Shown here: positions 1 through 11,442 of the stretch, piece by piece
Numbering within the stretch: the stretch's first letter is position 1
How the letters are laid out: each line of letters begins with the position of its first letter
Program-made: the position numbers and the translations under genes
The notes under the pieces: model-generated
Told to the model about the DNA's origin: nothing
Database searches by the model: none
Seen by the model: the letters and a program-made list of their open reading frames with translations, nothing else
Assembly: GCA_964017145.1 (NCBI GenBank)
Contig: CAXHKQ010000183.1
Coordinates: forward strand, 1 to 36,819
Length of the DNA: 36,819 nucleotides
Direction of reading: 5' to 3'
Origin: Agrocybe praecox
Lineage: Eukaryota > Basidiomycota > Agaricomycetes > Agaricales > Agrocybaceae

Positions 1-163
1 GAAACACATTATGTCATCATGAGTTTATATTATGCCAGGATCCTGGCCGTCGTTCATAATCGTTGTACCACTTCCTATTTTCCATTTCCATTTAACAATC
101 AGTTAGACTACCAGGAGGCCGAATTGTTTTTGAAACTCAGCTTAAATTTACTTCGCTGATGTG

Positions 164-1409
164 ACTAGTGCTGCCGTAGAGTGCAGTGCAGTCGGCTTTG
201 TAGCCGCCTCGTGGCACTGCATTACGCCTCACTGTGACATGCAGTTGCTGCAAATTGACTGTGAAGTCTGTTCTCACGATCACCTAAAAACATCTTCATG
301 GACAATTTCTGCTGGGTTTTTGCAGTTTTTTCTGCTTTCGAAAAATTAAATATATATGTTTGCTAGTCCGTCAAGAAAAGTGGAGGATTTTCATTTGGAT
401 CACCCTTTAAAAGAGCAGAAAGCAAAATCCATATTTTCTCGGGTTTCTTCGGACTTCCTTACATAGTGAACTATTTTTAATTTGTATACTTGAAACGCGA
501 TGACGTATGCCCGAACACGAGCATTTGGAAAATAAAAAGATACAGGAAGACAAGATTGTCGAATATGCTTAAAAATTACAGGATATCAAGTTAGACCATA
601 TGGCTAAAATAATGTCAAGTTTTGGGGACTACCCCAGACCAATCTGTCCTCCAGGAAAAAAAAACAATGGTGCTACCGACCGGAACAACGTCATTCGGTT
701 TCAATAGCACGGACTGCAAGAGCCTGCACAGTGACTTCATCAACGCTTCACCGTGCTTTGTAGCGCGTCGGAGATCAAAATCTTGCAGTGCAGTCAGTCA
801 CTACAAAGTCACCGCACTGCCGCGGCAGCAGTGTTGGCACAGTCGGCGAATATTCGTGATTAGTCGGACGCTGAGCCGTTTCAGCATTTACAGTCGGATA
901 GTCGGACTGAAATCAGACTAATCCGACTAAAATCATGTGATCTGCCTAAAAAGGCTATCGATGACATCAGCGCGTTGGTGCGCTCAGCATAAATATTCAG
1001 AAAATATATACATACAGCAGCGCATAGGCGCGCATAATCGATATTTACCTGTAATGCAACTTATATAGTATAATAGTCAATTTTGCGATATTATTAATGG
1101 CAGATTTGAACGAAAATTGAACATATAATTGATTTAAGAGTACAAAATCACATACTACATTTCGAAGATGCTAGCTACAGTATAATCAAGGTCTAGATCA
1201 AGGTTTGACTCGGCACAAATTCAAAGCCGAAGTTTCATGCATCTATTTTAATCTCGGGTACTTCCAATAGTCGAGATCACCTGATATTAGTCGGACGACT
1301 ATTGTTCGTTTTTGGGAATAGTCGGCGACTAATCTTTTTAGTCGGATTCAGCGGCGACTCGACTATTGTTTTTAGTCGCCGACTATTCCAACACTGCGCG
1401 GCAGCACTG
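164..1409. mobile_element. Older non-autonomous TIR element, hAT-like, interrupted by a younger element
   Basis: An inverted-repeat pair frames this stretch. The left arm starts AGTGCTGCCG at about 167. The right arm is split between about 783-828 and 1397-1409 and reads the same on the opposite strand. Both arms continue with the order GTGCAGT / CTTTGTAG / CACTGCA. The 8-mer CTGATGTG stands at 156-163 and again at 1410-1417, as expected for an 8-bp hAT-type target duplication; on the left two extra bases (ac) lie between it and the TIR. Without the inner insertion and its duplicated target the element is about 670 bp. No coding capacity is seen. It is interrupted 13 bp from its right end by the element at 829-1396. 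Confidence 0.65.
829..1396. mobile_element. Non-autonomous hAT element (MITE, 568 bp) nested in the older element
   Basis: Termini are CAGTGTTGG (829-837) and CCAACACTG (1388-1396), perfect inverted repeats. The similarity continues inward as AGTCGGCGA on both sides. The 8 bp CGCGGCAG is duplicated exactly at 821-828 and 1397-1404. Terminal CAGTG with 8-bp target duplication is the hAT signature. The subterminal parts are filled with copies of TAGTCGG/CCGACTA in both orientations, a likely transposase-binding array. The AT-rich interior has no gene. Because the target site is inside the terminal repeat of the outer element, this insertion is the younger event. Confidence 0.88.
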
Positions 1410-1417
1410 CTGATGTG

Positions 1418-2527
1418 CTATTATTTGTGTCTCAGTTTGAATATCTGACACGGCATTTTACGGCGTGAAGCAGGGCGGAAGCTATGAATAATGAAGTTGG
1501 TGATGGATAGGGTGGTGGCGATGGATAATGAGGGCGCCAATGGATAAGGCGCCAGTGGAAAGTGATGGATAAGGCTGTGGCGATGAATAATAAGGGCAGC
1601 GATGGACGAGGTGACGATGGATAAGATCAAGTACGATTTCGACCGAGATCCAAAGGCAGTTGACGGTCAAAGGAAAGAGCACCAGTAACTTGAAGGTAGA
1701 TGTTGGGTAGATGTCAAGTCTTTCTGACTCTTAAGGGTTGCTTGAGGGATGGTCATAAGTCGCTTGCATGACGACAGCAGAGTTCCCATGGTGCTTGTTT
1801 CACTTCCTTCTCTTTCATCATTCGTTTGCTTGACCTTTGATTTCCAATTCCTCGTCACTGCACTTCTAAAGCCGCCATGATCAAGAGTCCAAGCTTCATA
1901 CAGTTGACTCAACGAGACGTTCGGCTTCCTGCTGAGTGTCTCTGAAATGGGCAAAGCAACTATACGACCGAGCAATGAAGTAGCAGTGAGCACACACATA
2001 CCCCCAACCATTGTTCTTCGCAATTCAAACATATGCAATGCGAAAGTTGTTTCTTGTCAAACCGGCTTCGAATTTTCGGAGACGATGAAAATCATAGGCG
2101 GTTATACCAACAAAGGTGGCTCATAATATAAGAGATATCTGAATGCTGGTAGAGAGTTCTGGTCTAAGAATTATGCCCGCGAGTAGAGGTCCGAGAAGTG
2201 GTACGTTTGTTATCCATCCTGAGATTGTAGTTGTCGAGGAAAGGAGGTAAATATAGACAGTGAGAGCGAGAAGAGGGATCTGAGGTGCAGCATATTGAGT
2301 TTGGTCGTGCGACAGTATATCTGAACTCATTTTATGACACTGATAGACGTGTTTCGTTGTCGTGTTGCGACTTTCTAGGCAAATTCAGAATGGTAGTGGC
2401 GGTAAGAGACAAGACGCGTCGAGCTTGGGGGGCTGGCCGCTGATCCTTACAGGCCCAGGTTCGTGCACTCACTCGCGAACATATGTAACCGATATTAGAC
2501 AATGGGTATAAACTACTGGGGTATAAG
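1418..2527. other. Intergenic region with an imperfect tandem repeat
   Basis: Positions 1495-1625 hold five or more imperfect copies of a 25-30 bp unit around GATGGATAA. Open frames on the minus strand at 1667-2038 and 2121-2330 exist, the second with a hydrophobic stretch, but I recognise no family and see no splice pattern joining them, so I do not call them genes. The downstream end of the kinase-like gene abuts this region. Confidence 0.4.
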
Positions 2528-4429
2528 TTAAATAGCATTTGTACGACTTCGAAAAGAACGCGTAATACGAGATATGGATATGAAGAAATTCCATCGGTGT
2601 TGCTTGGGCAGCAGGGGCACTTCCGGCTCTGATGAAGGCCCGAACTTTGACGATGAAAGTGGTACAGGAGGGGGTGATATAGAAGCAGTTAAAGTTGGGT
2701 CGCGTTGTAAGGGCTCGTCATGTTTTGATTTGCCGTTTAATTGGGAGGGATCGACCACCAGGGAGATTTGCACGCGTTCAGACATATCGACTGATGTCGG
2801 CAAAGAGTGGATGGACCGTGAGGTACCGGTAGACTGAGAAGTCGCAAGAGAATGGGGAACTTCTGGGGAGGTCGATGTATCGGCAGGAGAGGTGGTTTTG
2901 CTGCGTGACTCAGGAATATCTTCATTGAGTACATCAAGAACGACAGGAGACGGCTCCACCTCATTGGATACTGCAGCATTCACAGCAACTTCAGAGACTG
3001 TTGAATCGTTAGAATCAAGAGGGTGAGGAGAAGAAATAGATGGTGAGGAGGTAAGGAGCATATGAAGCATATCATTGGGTTGTGGTGGATCACTGGCCTG
3101 AGTAGCATTGTCGACTACTAGAAGGAATTCGAGGGGTTTGGAGGGTTCGACAGAAGGTTCGATTGTCTGGGGGACGGTAGCTCGAGAAATGTTATGTACC
3201 GTAGGTCGAGGCTTCCCGATAAGGTCCGGATCTTTAGGTATTCTTGTAATTTTACAGGACAGCTCCTCCTCAGTCAACATCGCGGTAATCTCACGGAACT
3301 CTGCATATGCTTGCGCGGCACTGAGCCTCTGGACTGGATCTTGCCATTTCATCCGTGTCTCCAACGGCTTCAGAAAATGCAATTTCTTGTATCTCTATGT
3401 TTCACCGGTCAGTTATTTTATAACTGCCGAAGATAGATACCACATACTTCCATGAGCGTCGTGATCACGCCACCTAGCTGATAGACATCAAGTTTGAAGG
3501 GGTCGTAGAGGGCATACTCGTCAGCAAATTCAGGTGCAGTTAGATCCTGTCCCATTGCACCGTACGAGTCATGCTCGTTGCCGGGATAATATAAGGCCAA
3601 TTCGTAGTCGGCGAAATAATATTTGATTGGACCGACCGAGCGACGGCTTCGGTATGTGATCCATCTCCTCCCATCAGGCTTAAGATAATCTTGAGTGAAA
3701 TGAAAACCCTCCGGAATTACTTTTGTAGGGTCCATCAGGAGGTTAAGCCAACATGCATCTCTATAGGGTGTCGATGAATTCAAGGGAAGAGTCGACCGTA
3801 TTTTCGTTAATTACCTGTGAGCTATCTGCTGTTCATGGAGAAATTCAAGACCCTTGAAAAACATACTGAGTCCTGGTTCGGTTTATCGAAACAGATGAGC
3901 TCATACCTTCAGAAATTGATCCAGGGCCTCTACAATTTCGCTAACGTGCTCGAAAGGAACGTAAGGTGTTTCGAAGAGGTAAAGCATGGGCATCACGATA
4001 ATGGCCTCATCCTCTGTGTCTGGGAGGTGCATAACATCGAGAATTGGTACAGTGTTGTTCCTAGGGTCCTTTTCCAGGGAAGGACTGTGCAAATGCTGTA
4101 GAACCGCGACGTCTTGTTTAGCGCGAACCCGTTTCAAAACAACTTTCCGTTTGTCGGAAAGTCTGACAGCATCAAGCACCATAGGTCTCTGTTGAAAAAT
4201 TAACATTAGTTAGACAAATATAAGAGATACGATGACTAACCCAAATCGGGAGCGAATCTGAGCATTTCGAAGGGTGTTTGAGATTCCAAAACCTCTTCCA
4301 AGAAGGTGTCCAGTTCGGATGGTACCGTGGGCGTAGTTGATAACCACGTTTCAGGAGAAATGGCTGCAGCTCGACCCAGCCTTGTTCGGTAGGCTTGATC
4401 ATGTAGCGTTTGTCGTCAATGGACTTCAT
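2528..4429 (-). CDS. Kinase-like protein of an agaricomycete family (five exons, possible frame break)
   Basis: Exons read on the minus strand: 4429-4241, 4188-3907, 3865-3815, 3760-3448 and 3385-2528. The N-terminal part has the block GYQLRPRYHPNWTPSW seen in a large agaricomycete kinase-like family. The VVLKRV lysine block, the hinge-like IIVMPM segment and LEFLHEQQIAHRDACWLN follow. The catalytic Asp of HRD and the following Asn are present; the DFG position reads ADYE, so Asp is kept but Gly is lost. About 280 residues of Ser/Pro/Thr-rich tail follow the kinase domain, an unusual extension. Three of the four introns keep phase, but the exon 2 to exon 3 junction is off by one base with every GT-AG pair I tried. 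The gene may therefore be frameshifted or have an odd splice site. The start at 4429 is the first reasonable Met after the element at 4729; the frame is open further upstream, so it is uncertain. Kinase activity is inferred only. Confidence 0.72.
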
Positions 4430-4728
4430 GATTGCTGGAAGTCGACTGTAAGCAATTTGGTGATTGGTTGGTGACCACCCCCAGACTTTCGGAGTCTGAT
4501 CCAGGGCAGCTTCGCCATGCAGAGGGATATCCAAAAAGGGTTGAGATTGGTAAGCAGACCAAACGATGACCGAACTGACCGAGGAAAATTGGTCATTGGC
4601 TTGCTGTGTTAACAGTAAGCTTCCCTGAAATAAATGTTGGTCATCACGTAAGCTTCTCCCAATCCGTACATTCACGTGATGTTTCCGTCTCGGAGAGTCG
4701 GACCCCACCCTGTAATTCAGAAAATGTT

Positions 4729-5442
4729 CAGAAAGTTGGGTCCATCGGATCACAGGTCCAAATGGACCTTGTACCTTGGACTTTGTACCTTGTACGCGAG
4801 CTTTGGACCGCCCAATGCGATTTTGACTCGCAATGCACTGAGGTTAGACTCAAATCTTGTACCACCATTAGACCGTGTATGCACCTCATTTTTCCGAGCC
4901 AAAACCTGCGCGTGACAATGCATGAACCTCGTTTGGACTTGAACCTTGAGATGTACTCATTTTGGACTTGCCATAGACCTCGGCCAATCCAGTGGCACAT
5001 CGGCTTAGCCGGCATCCCAAAGGCATCTGTAAATATATATAAATAAACCACCCCTTTACCGTACACTGTGCACATTGCGTACTACACGCGATAGGAGGTA
5101 ATCGCTGGTGAAGGCTATAGGGGAGTTTCATATATAGAGGATTGGGGACAATTAACATTCGAAAATGTCCACATCATACATGACGACGACAAGTGTATCC
5201 CAGTAAGGCCTCAAGCTTCAGGTTCGACCAAAGCATCGCACTTGGCAGTGGCAAAGTGACAACCAGCTACTGCAATGCGGTGCCAATGTCGCATGGCAGT
5301 AACAATCGAAGTGGCGACCGACGTTGCACCCGACGAGGACTGAGGCAAGAGGATAAGATAAACATTTATATATCACGTGTGGTACAAAGTCCAAGTACAG
5401 GTACAGTCCATGGACTTCGTTCCCAGTCGATCCAACGCTCTC
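4729..5442. mobile_element. Non-autonomous hAT-like element, copy 1 of a family (714 bp)
   Basis: The left end starts CAGAAAGTTGGGTCC; the right end, read inward on the minus strand, starts GAGAGCGTTGGATCG. Both then run through GGTCCA..TGGAC and TTGGACTTTGTACC, giving imperfect terminal repeats of about 60 bp. The 8 bp AAAATGTT is duplicated exactly at 4721-4728 and 5443-5450. No transposase is encoded. The same ends recur, in inverted order, in the element at 35296-35960. It lies just upstream of the kinase-like gene and may overlap its promoter. Confidence 0.88.
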
Positions 5443-5718
5443 AAAATGTTGACCGTTTATTTGTGGATGATGGCGGGGAAGTGACTAAGCAAAATGCCCA
5501 AATCAAAAGGAACTCGACCGATGTGTCAAGGGGCAAGACGACTTTAAAAATATTTAAATAACTCACTTCAGAGAGAGAGATGGATTTCCATAGATTTAGA
5601 GTCTTACGTAGAATCATGTGCATCTTCTCACCTTTCTCCGAAGCTACTGCGCTGATCAAGAACAAGACTGCTGACAACAAATTCTTAAACAAAATCAGGG
5701 ACATCGAGATGATGGGAG

Positions 5719-8434
5719 TAGTGCTGTACGGGCTCGGCTCGGCCTGAAAGCCCCGGCTTAAGCTCGGCTTCGAAGGGCTCAGGCTTCTAGGAAGTTATAC
5801 CTAGGCTCTGCTGAGCTTTTTGCGCGGCCGGCTCAAGCTCGGCCGCGGCTTATTTCCAAAAAAGGAAGAGACAAAAAACATTACTTATTCTATAGTAATT
5901 ACATTTTTTTTTTTTTTACCCTTGTCGTCTTCATCATCTAGCACTAGCTGATCCCAGCTAAATGCCTCTGCCTCCTTGACAGCTTCATCGGTTGTCTGTA
6001 AAGTACCTAAGTCTACCTCACTATCTAATTCTTTTTCTACTGTCTCATAAGTCGGCACTTCGCGAAAAATAAGGTCTTCATTGTAGAGCCATTTAAACAG
6101 TTACGACGCTTACTGATGGTAATACCAGCAGCCGAAAAGGCGCGTTCGCTCGATACAGATGATGCCATTACGGCCAAGTAGTCGCGTGCGAGAGAAGCCC
6201 AGACCGGATAACGGTGGGCATTGAGCTAATGATGATAGAGAAAGATGTAAGTCCAAGTTGATGAATGAAGTAAATAAAAAAAACATACCCCCCACCACTC
6301 GACGATCCCCATGTTATCAGGTATTGACTCAACAGTATCGAGATAAAGGTTGAATTCGGCAAGCCATGGCTTCGCCGAATCACCAGACTCGAGGTTCATG
6401 GCATCATTCTCGCTGTCTGAGTCGACAATTACTCGGCGAGTGTTGCTTCTTGCTGTTTGTACCCTACGAGCTTGTGGTCAAGGCTGAGAAGAGCCTGTAC
6501 TCATACGTTCATATCACTCTGAGATCTATGAGTTTATAAGCATCATGAATATATTTATATAAGACGAGCTTACCTTCGTTTCAGCAAGTCCTTTTACTTT
6601 TTCAACCAGCGTGGCCGCCCAATTCTTCTTGAAGTACGATAGCTTCCGTCCCGGATGAAGAACTAATATTTAGAAACAGTGAGTTGCTGTAATAATAGAA
6701 TGGGAAGAAGGTACGCATAGCCATTATATGAGCATCGGAAGCTGCCGTTTTTTGGTAATACTCATCCAACTTCTGCATTCCTTCTGTCAGTGCAGGTACA
6801 AATGGTGCATATTTCGGCTTTGTTGATGCCTTCTCCCAAGCTGAGTACAACCTCTCGATGGCGGGTAGTGCATTATGGAGCGTGGGGATAGAATCAGCAG
6901 AGAATGCATGTTGAGCTTTGTCTGCATACTAGTAGATTTTACTCGCCCTGGTATTTTGACCCCCTTCGTTGCACGAGCAGCAACATCAATCATGTTTTTG
7001 AATGTCGGGTGTTCCATTGCTGCAAGTGGCTACAATGTATGGTTCAATAAAAGGGATATCAAAAGGAAATTCATACGCACCGCATCAGTTTCAATCAACC
7101 AACGAATCGCCGCCCTCCGAAACAGCCCATCACTGTAAGGCTCAACCTTCTCGGCCACAGCGGGCTCTGATCCTTGCACCACCGTCGTGAAGTGACCGTC
7201 CACCTGTGTTTGAAGGAGAGCCTTGTATGCAGTGTCGAGTTGGGACTGACGTCGTTCCTTGGTGTCATCTGGAAGCATTGATAAGAACTTATTTTTCTTG
7301 CACCATACCCGATAGACGCCCTGTTAAGAAAATGAGTTGTGGTATCTGTAAAATAGTGATTAAATAAATAAATAAATACGCTGTGCTTGAATGCCATGTG
7401 TCGTCGTAACGTTGTACAGTCGTCCGAGAGGTTGTAGTTCGCAATTTTGATACAACCGCCCAGCCCGAGCTATAGAAATATTTAGGACAATTTAATGAGT
7501 AGAGAAGATGAACGTACCCGCACGAAAGAAATGTGCTACGTCGGCTGTTGGATTCTCGTGGTTGAGGCATTGCTCCTCCTCAGCTACTGTGTCACCGATG
7601 TCTTGGACAACGACATCTGTATACATCCCATTTTCGTCGCATTCACCTAATATAAGGTATTTGCAGTCAATATTCACGGAGCACATCATAAAAAACCATG
7701 TATACTCACTGTCGGAAGGCTTAGAGCGCTTGGTAGGGTTCGTCCTGCTTGACTCTAACTCCTCGTCATCTTCACAATCTTCTACTATCGTTGCACGGCG
7801 CTTTTATGATGATGTGTTGCAGTTTTCATTGACTGCGTTACTGATTTGCGCATCCAGCGCCGAATTAGGTACCAATTCGGGGGGGACTCGACCCACATCA
7901 TGACCGGGTGGTGCAGTGAATGGAGAAAGCGAGGTTCCGGGCACAGATGGTGTGGATGGTAGATGAGACGAAGGCACGAACAATGCCTGTGATGTTGTTG
8001 ATGGTTGAGTGACCGTGACTTTGACAGCATGTACTTGTTGGGAAGCTTGGGTAGCAGTGGCCGGTTGCCGATGGGAAGAAATAGAAGGCTCTTCTGCGTT
8101 ATTAATATCGACGAGCCTTGCTGATGGCTTAATTGCCCTTCGTGGACGCTCGGATGCTGGAATTTCGGGCATTTTTGGGACTGATGGTAGGAGTACTGCT
8201 GATGATTTTAAAAAACAAACGACAAATAATAATAAAACTGTACAGTTCAAGTTTACCTAATCACACATTATTTTGATCGGAAAAGCTTCAGCTCAGGGCT
8301 CGGCTTCAGGCTTTAGAGACCAATGCCCAGGCCGCGGGCCCTTGTGAAGCTGTACAAGGAGCTCGGCTTGGCTCGGCTTTGCACGGCCAGCTTGGGCCAG
8401 CCTGAGAGCCTCAGGCCGAGCTTGTACAGCACTA
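5719..8434 (-). mobile_element. hAT transposon with TIRs and target duplication, internally deleted
   Basis: The termini TAGTGCTGTAC (5719-5729) and GTACAGCACTA (8424-8434) are perfect inverted repeats that continue as GCTCGGC-rich sequence on both sides. The exact 8-bp duplication GATGGGAG flanks the element at 5711-5718 and 8435-8442. The subterminal 130 bp on each side are packed with GCTCGGC/GCCGAGC copies, as expected for transposase-binding repeats. The interior carries a minus-strand transposase gene that has lost its catalytic core (see the entry for it). Fresh-looking ends around a defective gene mean this copy was probably moved by a transposase made elsewhere. Confidence 0.92.
5915..8172 (-). 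pseudogene. hAT transposase (BED finger), broken by deletions and a nonsense codon
   Basis: The start at 8172 reads MPEIPASERPRRAIKPSARL. An in-frame TAA sits at 7806-7804, after which the same frame continues. Blocks in order: ENPTADVAHFF (about 7540), a BED-type finger with TTLRRHMAFKH (about 7400), VWCKKNKFLSMLPDDT (7320-7255), PYSDGLFRRAAIRWLIETD (about 7100) and FKNMIDVAARATKGVKIPGR (about 7000-6945). The next residues are already AFSADSIPTLHNALPAIERL, from the C-terminal third. The middle of the protein, with most of the RNase-H-like catalytic core, is missing at about 6930-6945. The C-terminal dimerisation part follows (SYFKKNWAA at 6640-6610, WASLARDYLAVMASSVSSER at about 6210-6150). 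A second small deletion near 6105 shifts the frame. Introns with consensus sites separate most blocks. Identification is firm; the protein cannot be functional as transposase. Confidence 0.88.
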
Positions 8435-8590
8435 GATGGGAGCAGATAGATATTTGTATTTTTCCCTGCAGACTGCACTGCATATATCATCACAGCTACA
8501 AAAGTCAGAGAGGTACATAGCTTGATCTCAAAACACGTGATCTATTATCTATCATTCCAAATTTGACCTTTTGGAAGACAACAGAGTTTA

Positions 8591-10720
8591 TTACAATTTC
8601 TTTGTAGGTTGATAGATGACACAAAGATTTTTTGTGGGGAGATGGTAAAGTTTCTCTACACGACCGGTTTTTTTAACACCGTACTTTCGAAGGATGCATT
8701 CTTCCGGACCAAATCCCTTCATGCGAAAGATTTCACCAAAACATGCACCAGGTTCAAATGAAACAACCACATCTTGTATGCGGGTTGGCACACATGGAAC
8801 AATTTCGTCCAATGAAAACTGCTTAGACCCCATACCATCCTTGACAGTTACCCCATTGTTGATAATGCTTTTGACTTCATAAACCTTGTTTGAATTGATC
8901 TGATGTCGCTCTGCAACCACAATGCGCAGGCCTTTTATTTTTGGATCTGTCATCCAAGTCGGTATGATCTGTTCTGCTTCAACGCCCCTGTGTGGAGTCT
9001 CAGGTGTCCTGGATGATGGGTCCCACGCATCGCCTGTCGGAGTAGATGGTGTATGCATTGGAGTTCTCGCAATACTTTCTTCAGTTACGTCAGATGGAAA
9101 AGGTAAAGCAGCAGCCTCTATTGGTATCTTGTTCCCCCCAATATCCACAAGATTATTGTTCAGACTAGAAAATAAAGCATCAACATACATTGTAATCACC
9201 TAATTTAAAGTCACTGACATTAATCGAAGGTCGAACAGTTTGAATTTTTCACGCCGCGGGTGATTGAATAAATCAAGGGACACAAAAGCATGTCCGTCAA
9301 GGGTTACATCTCGGATTGTCCCCTTGACAGCCTTGAAAATGTTTGGTCCCACAACCATGACTGGCTTTCCAATATACCCGGCATTAGGATTGTAGCGCAT
9401 TGAACGGCGATCCTCAAATGAGAGACTTGAGACTCTACAAAGATCTCTTATGCTTGTCCCCTCGTCGCTGAACCGAAGTTGTTGCCAAGAACAATCAATC
9501 TATATGTGATGTATCAATTACGACCCATATATGCAGTTTGAAATAGTATGCGTACTTCGATGTGATTTTTGAGATCCAATACAGTGACTGTGCAGTCGTT
9601 AACAGATACGACCCAGCCTTGTTTATTATCCTGATCTTCTGACGATACAGATACAAGATCGCCTATTCTGAACTCCTTCCTGACTTCGTATCGCATCACT
9701 GTTTCGATTATATCCATAGATGGGATATGGATGGTGATGGTGTCCTCAGACATGTCCTGTATCAAACCAACAAGTCCTTGCAGTTCTCCTACACATTTAA
9801 CCCGATCCCCGATATTCAATACATTCTGTGCAATTCTTAACTTTGTAGCGCATTGAAAATTAAATTCGAGGGTTTCGCATGCAGTGAAAAGGTCAAATTC
9901 GTAGGGAGTTGGCAACACCTGCCCATTGTAAGAGGCCGCAAGGGTAGGTGGGCCACGTATAATCAGGAAACCTGAGACGCTGTAGAGGTCACCCTTATAG
10001 ATGAACGTAGAATTTGGCTCTTGCGCCTTTGATTCATCCTTTCCTCCTTGTTCTAGGGCTATAGAAGCGACGAAGAACCTTTGAATCGGTCTTACTCCCT
10101 TTACTTGCCCACTTATTCTAGGCCGTGGAATAAGCCAATATTCAAATTCGGTGGGTTCGGGTGTGCTGATCGCGAGGGCAAGGTCACCAACATAGGCAGC
10201 TAGTTTACCTTTTATTCGGCGCATTCGTACCCATTTAAGTGCTCCCACTTCGTCCCGAGTTACGGAGAGCACCTTGTCTTGTACTGCGTCTCCTTCCATG
10301 ATACGAAAAGCGCCCAATCCATCATGGACCGTAGGATGTGGTTCCATCCTTGCTCGATTCCTGGCCCGCTGCATGAATTCTTTGAAGAACTGGTCATTGG
10401 CTGCATCTTCGTCGCGGTACAAAGTGAAAATTTGAGCTTCGCCAAATGAGTAATCATTTGGCTCAGTGGTGTCATCAACCACAAAACCTGATGAGGTTCA
10501 ACGTCAGCTATGTACAGACGAAAAAAGAACGCACTTTCGGATATCTCCACTTCGTCTTCAACACTTTCTTCATCTTCGTCTACTGCTGCTTCCAAGTCCA
10601 TGAAAGGACCACTCTGTTTTATGCACCAGTAATCGTCAGCAGATCAATAGGTATAATGATGTAGGTACACACCTCTGTCCTGCGTCTTTTCGAGGGCCTA
10701 GAATCTGTTTCGGACATCAT
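8591..10720 (-). CDS. SPT5-like protein with KOW domains, short form (637 aa, five exons)
   Basis: Exons on the minus strand: 10720-10673, 10613-10535, 10487-9556, 9499-9219 and 9164-8591. All four introns are short, use GT-AG and keep the frame; the total is exactly 638 codons. The N-terminus is MMSETDSRPSKRRRTE followed by an acidic stretch, as in SPT5-type elongation factors. A region around residues 125-190 resembles the NGN/first-KOW part (YVGDLALAISTPE, YWLIPRPRI). KOW-like blocks follow: GDRVKCVGELQGLVGLIQD, GDLVSVSSEDQDNKQGWVVS and, in exon 4, YIGKPVMVVGPNIFKAVKGT. SPT5 binds RNA polymerase II with SPT4 and controls elongation. True SPT5 is usually about 1000 residues or more and ends in a repeat-rich CTR; here the C-terminus is Thr/Pro-rich but has no regular repeat. 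I infer a diverged paralogue, not the housekeeping SPT5. The start is chosen as the first Met of the basic exon 1. Confidence 0.8.
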
Positions 10721-11442
10721 CTCAAAAGGACTTGTATTCAGAACGTAGAAGGGGGCAGAAAGGATAAAAGTTGAACTACAGCGCCAACAGACCCCTGTCC
10801 TTTAGGGGCGGTCCCACCAGATACAACTGCTGCGTATCATGTGATCCCGGCGCGTCGCGTCTTTACTCACTTCATTTTACACTTCAACGTTTTCTAAGTA
10901 ATAAGACGTACGTAGAAAGCCATTATACTAACTTTTGAACTTATATTAACTACAATGCTCTGGCATTTCCAAAGAAAATGTGTGACGCGCCCTTGACGCG
11001 CAACAGACCGTATCGTAAAACTGTTACGAGTCCTCCGTCAGGAGGACGAGTTTTTATATCCGCTGACCAGACTCGACTCCCGCCATTGAAATGTCCCATT
11101 TTAAAGGCCGGGCCGCTAGGTCCAAGATTATATAACCTTGCCATTTCGGGAACTCAACGCAACCACCAAGCAGCCGCTGTGTTTTCTTTCCATTTGGTTT
11201 TTTAATGTCTTGTTTTATTCTCCTTTTTCATTCCTTGTCTACTTTTGTTTATAAAATTAGAGGTACAAGAAAAACATGCAAAAAATGGATAAATGTTTGA
11301 AGGTCGGATCGTGGGGACAGCTTCAAGGTCCGTCCGACTATACTTTCTCTCATTTTCGTGTCTTTCATGCTGTACCCTAGATCAAGAAAACCGTCGCTTC
11401 TGACCCGTCAATAAAGCTGATATTCATTTTCTCTCCTGGAAA
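10721..11442. other. Intergenic region with a promoter-like segment
   Basis: A block at 10978-11180 looks like a fungal promoter for plus-strand transcription. It has two TGACGCG-type motifs (about 10982 and 10995), a palindrome TCCTCCGTCAGGAGGA (11030-11045), a TATATAA at about 11131-11137 and a CAACC-rich start-like sequence 30 bp later, followed by a T/C-rich leader. The only gene-like sequence downstream is the truncated aminotransferase fragment. The minus-strand SPT5-like gene starts at 10720, so the left part also holds its promoter. Confidence 0.35.

Noticed and set aside
161..349. Small plus-strand frame, Cys-rich, could pass for a secreted peptide
   Set aside because: It lies inside the terminal repeat of the outer mobile element; no signal peptide and no splice or promoter context.
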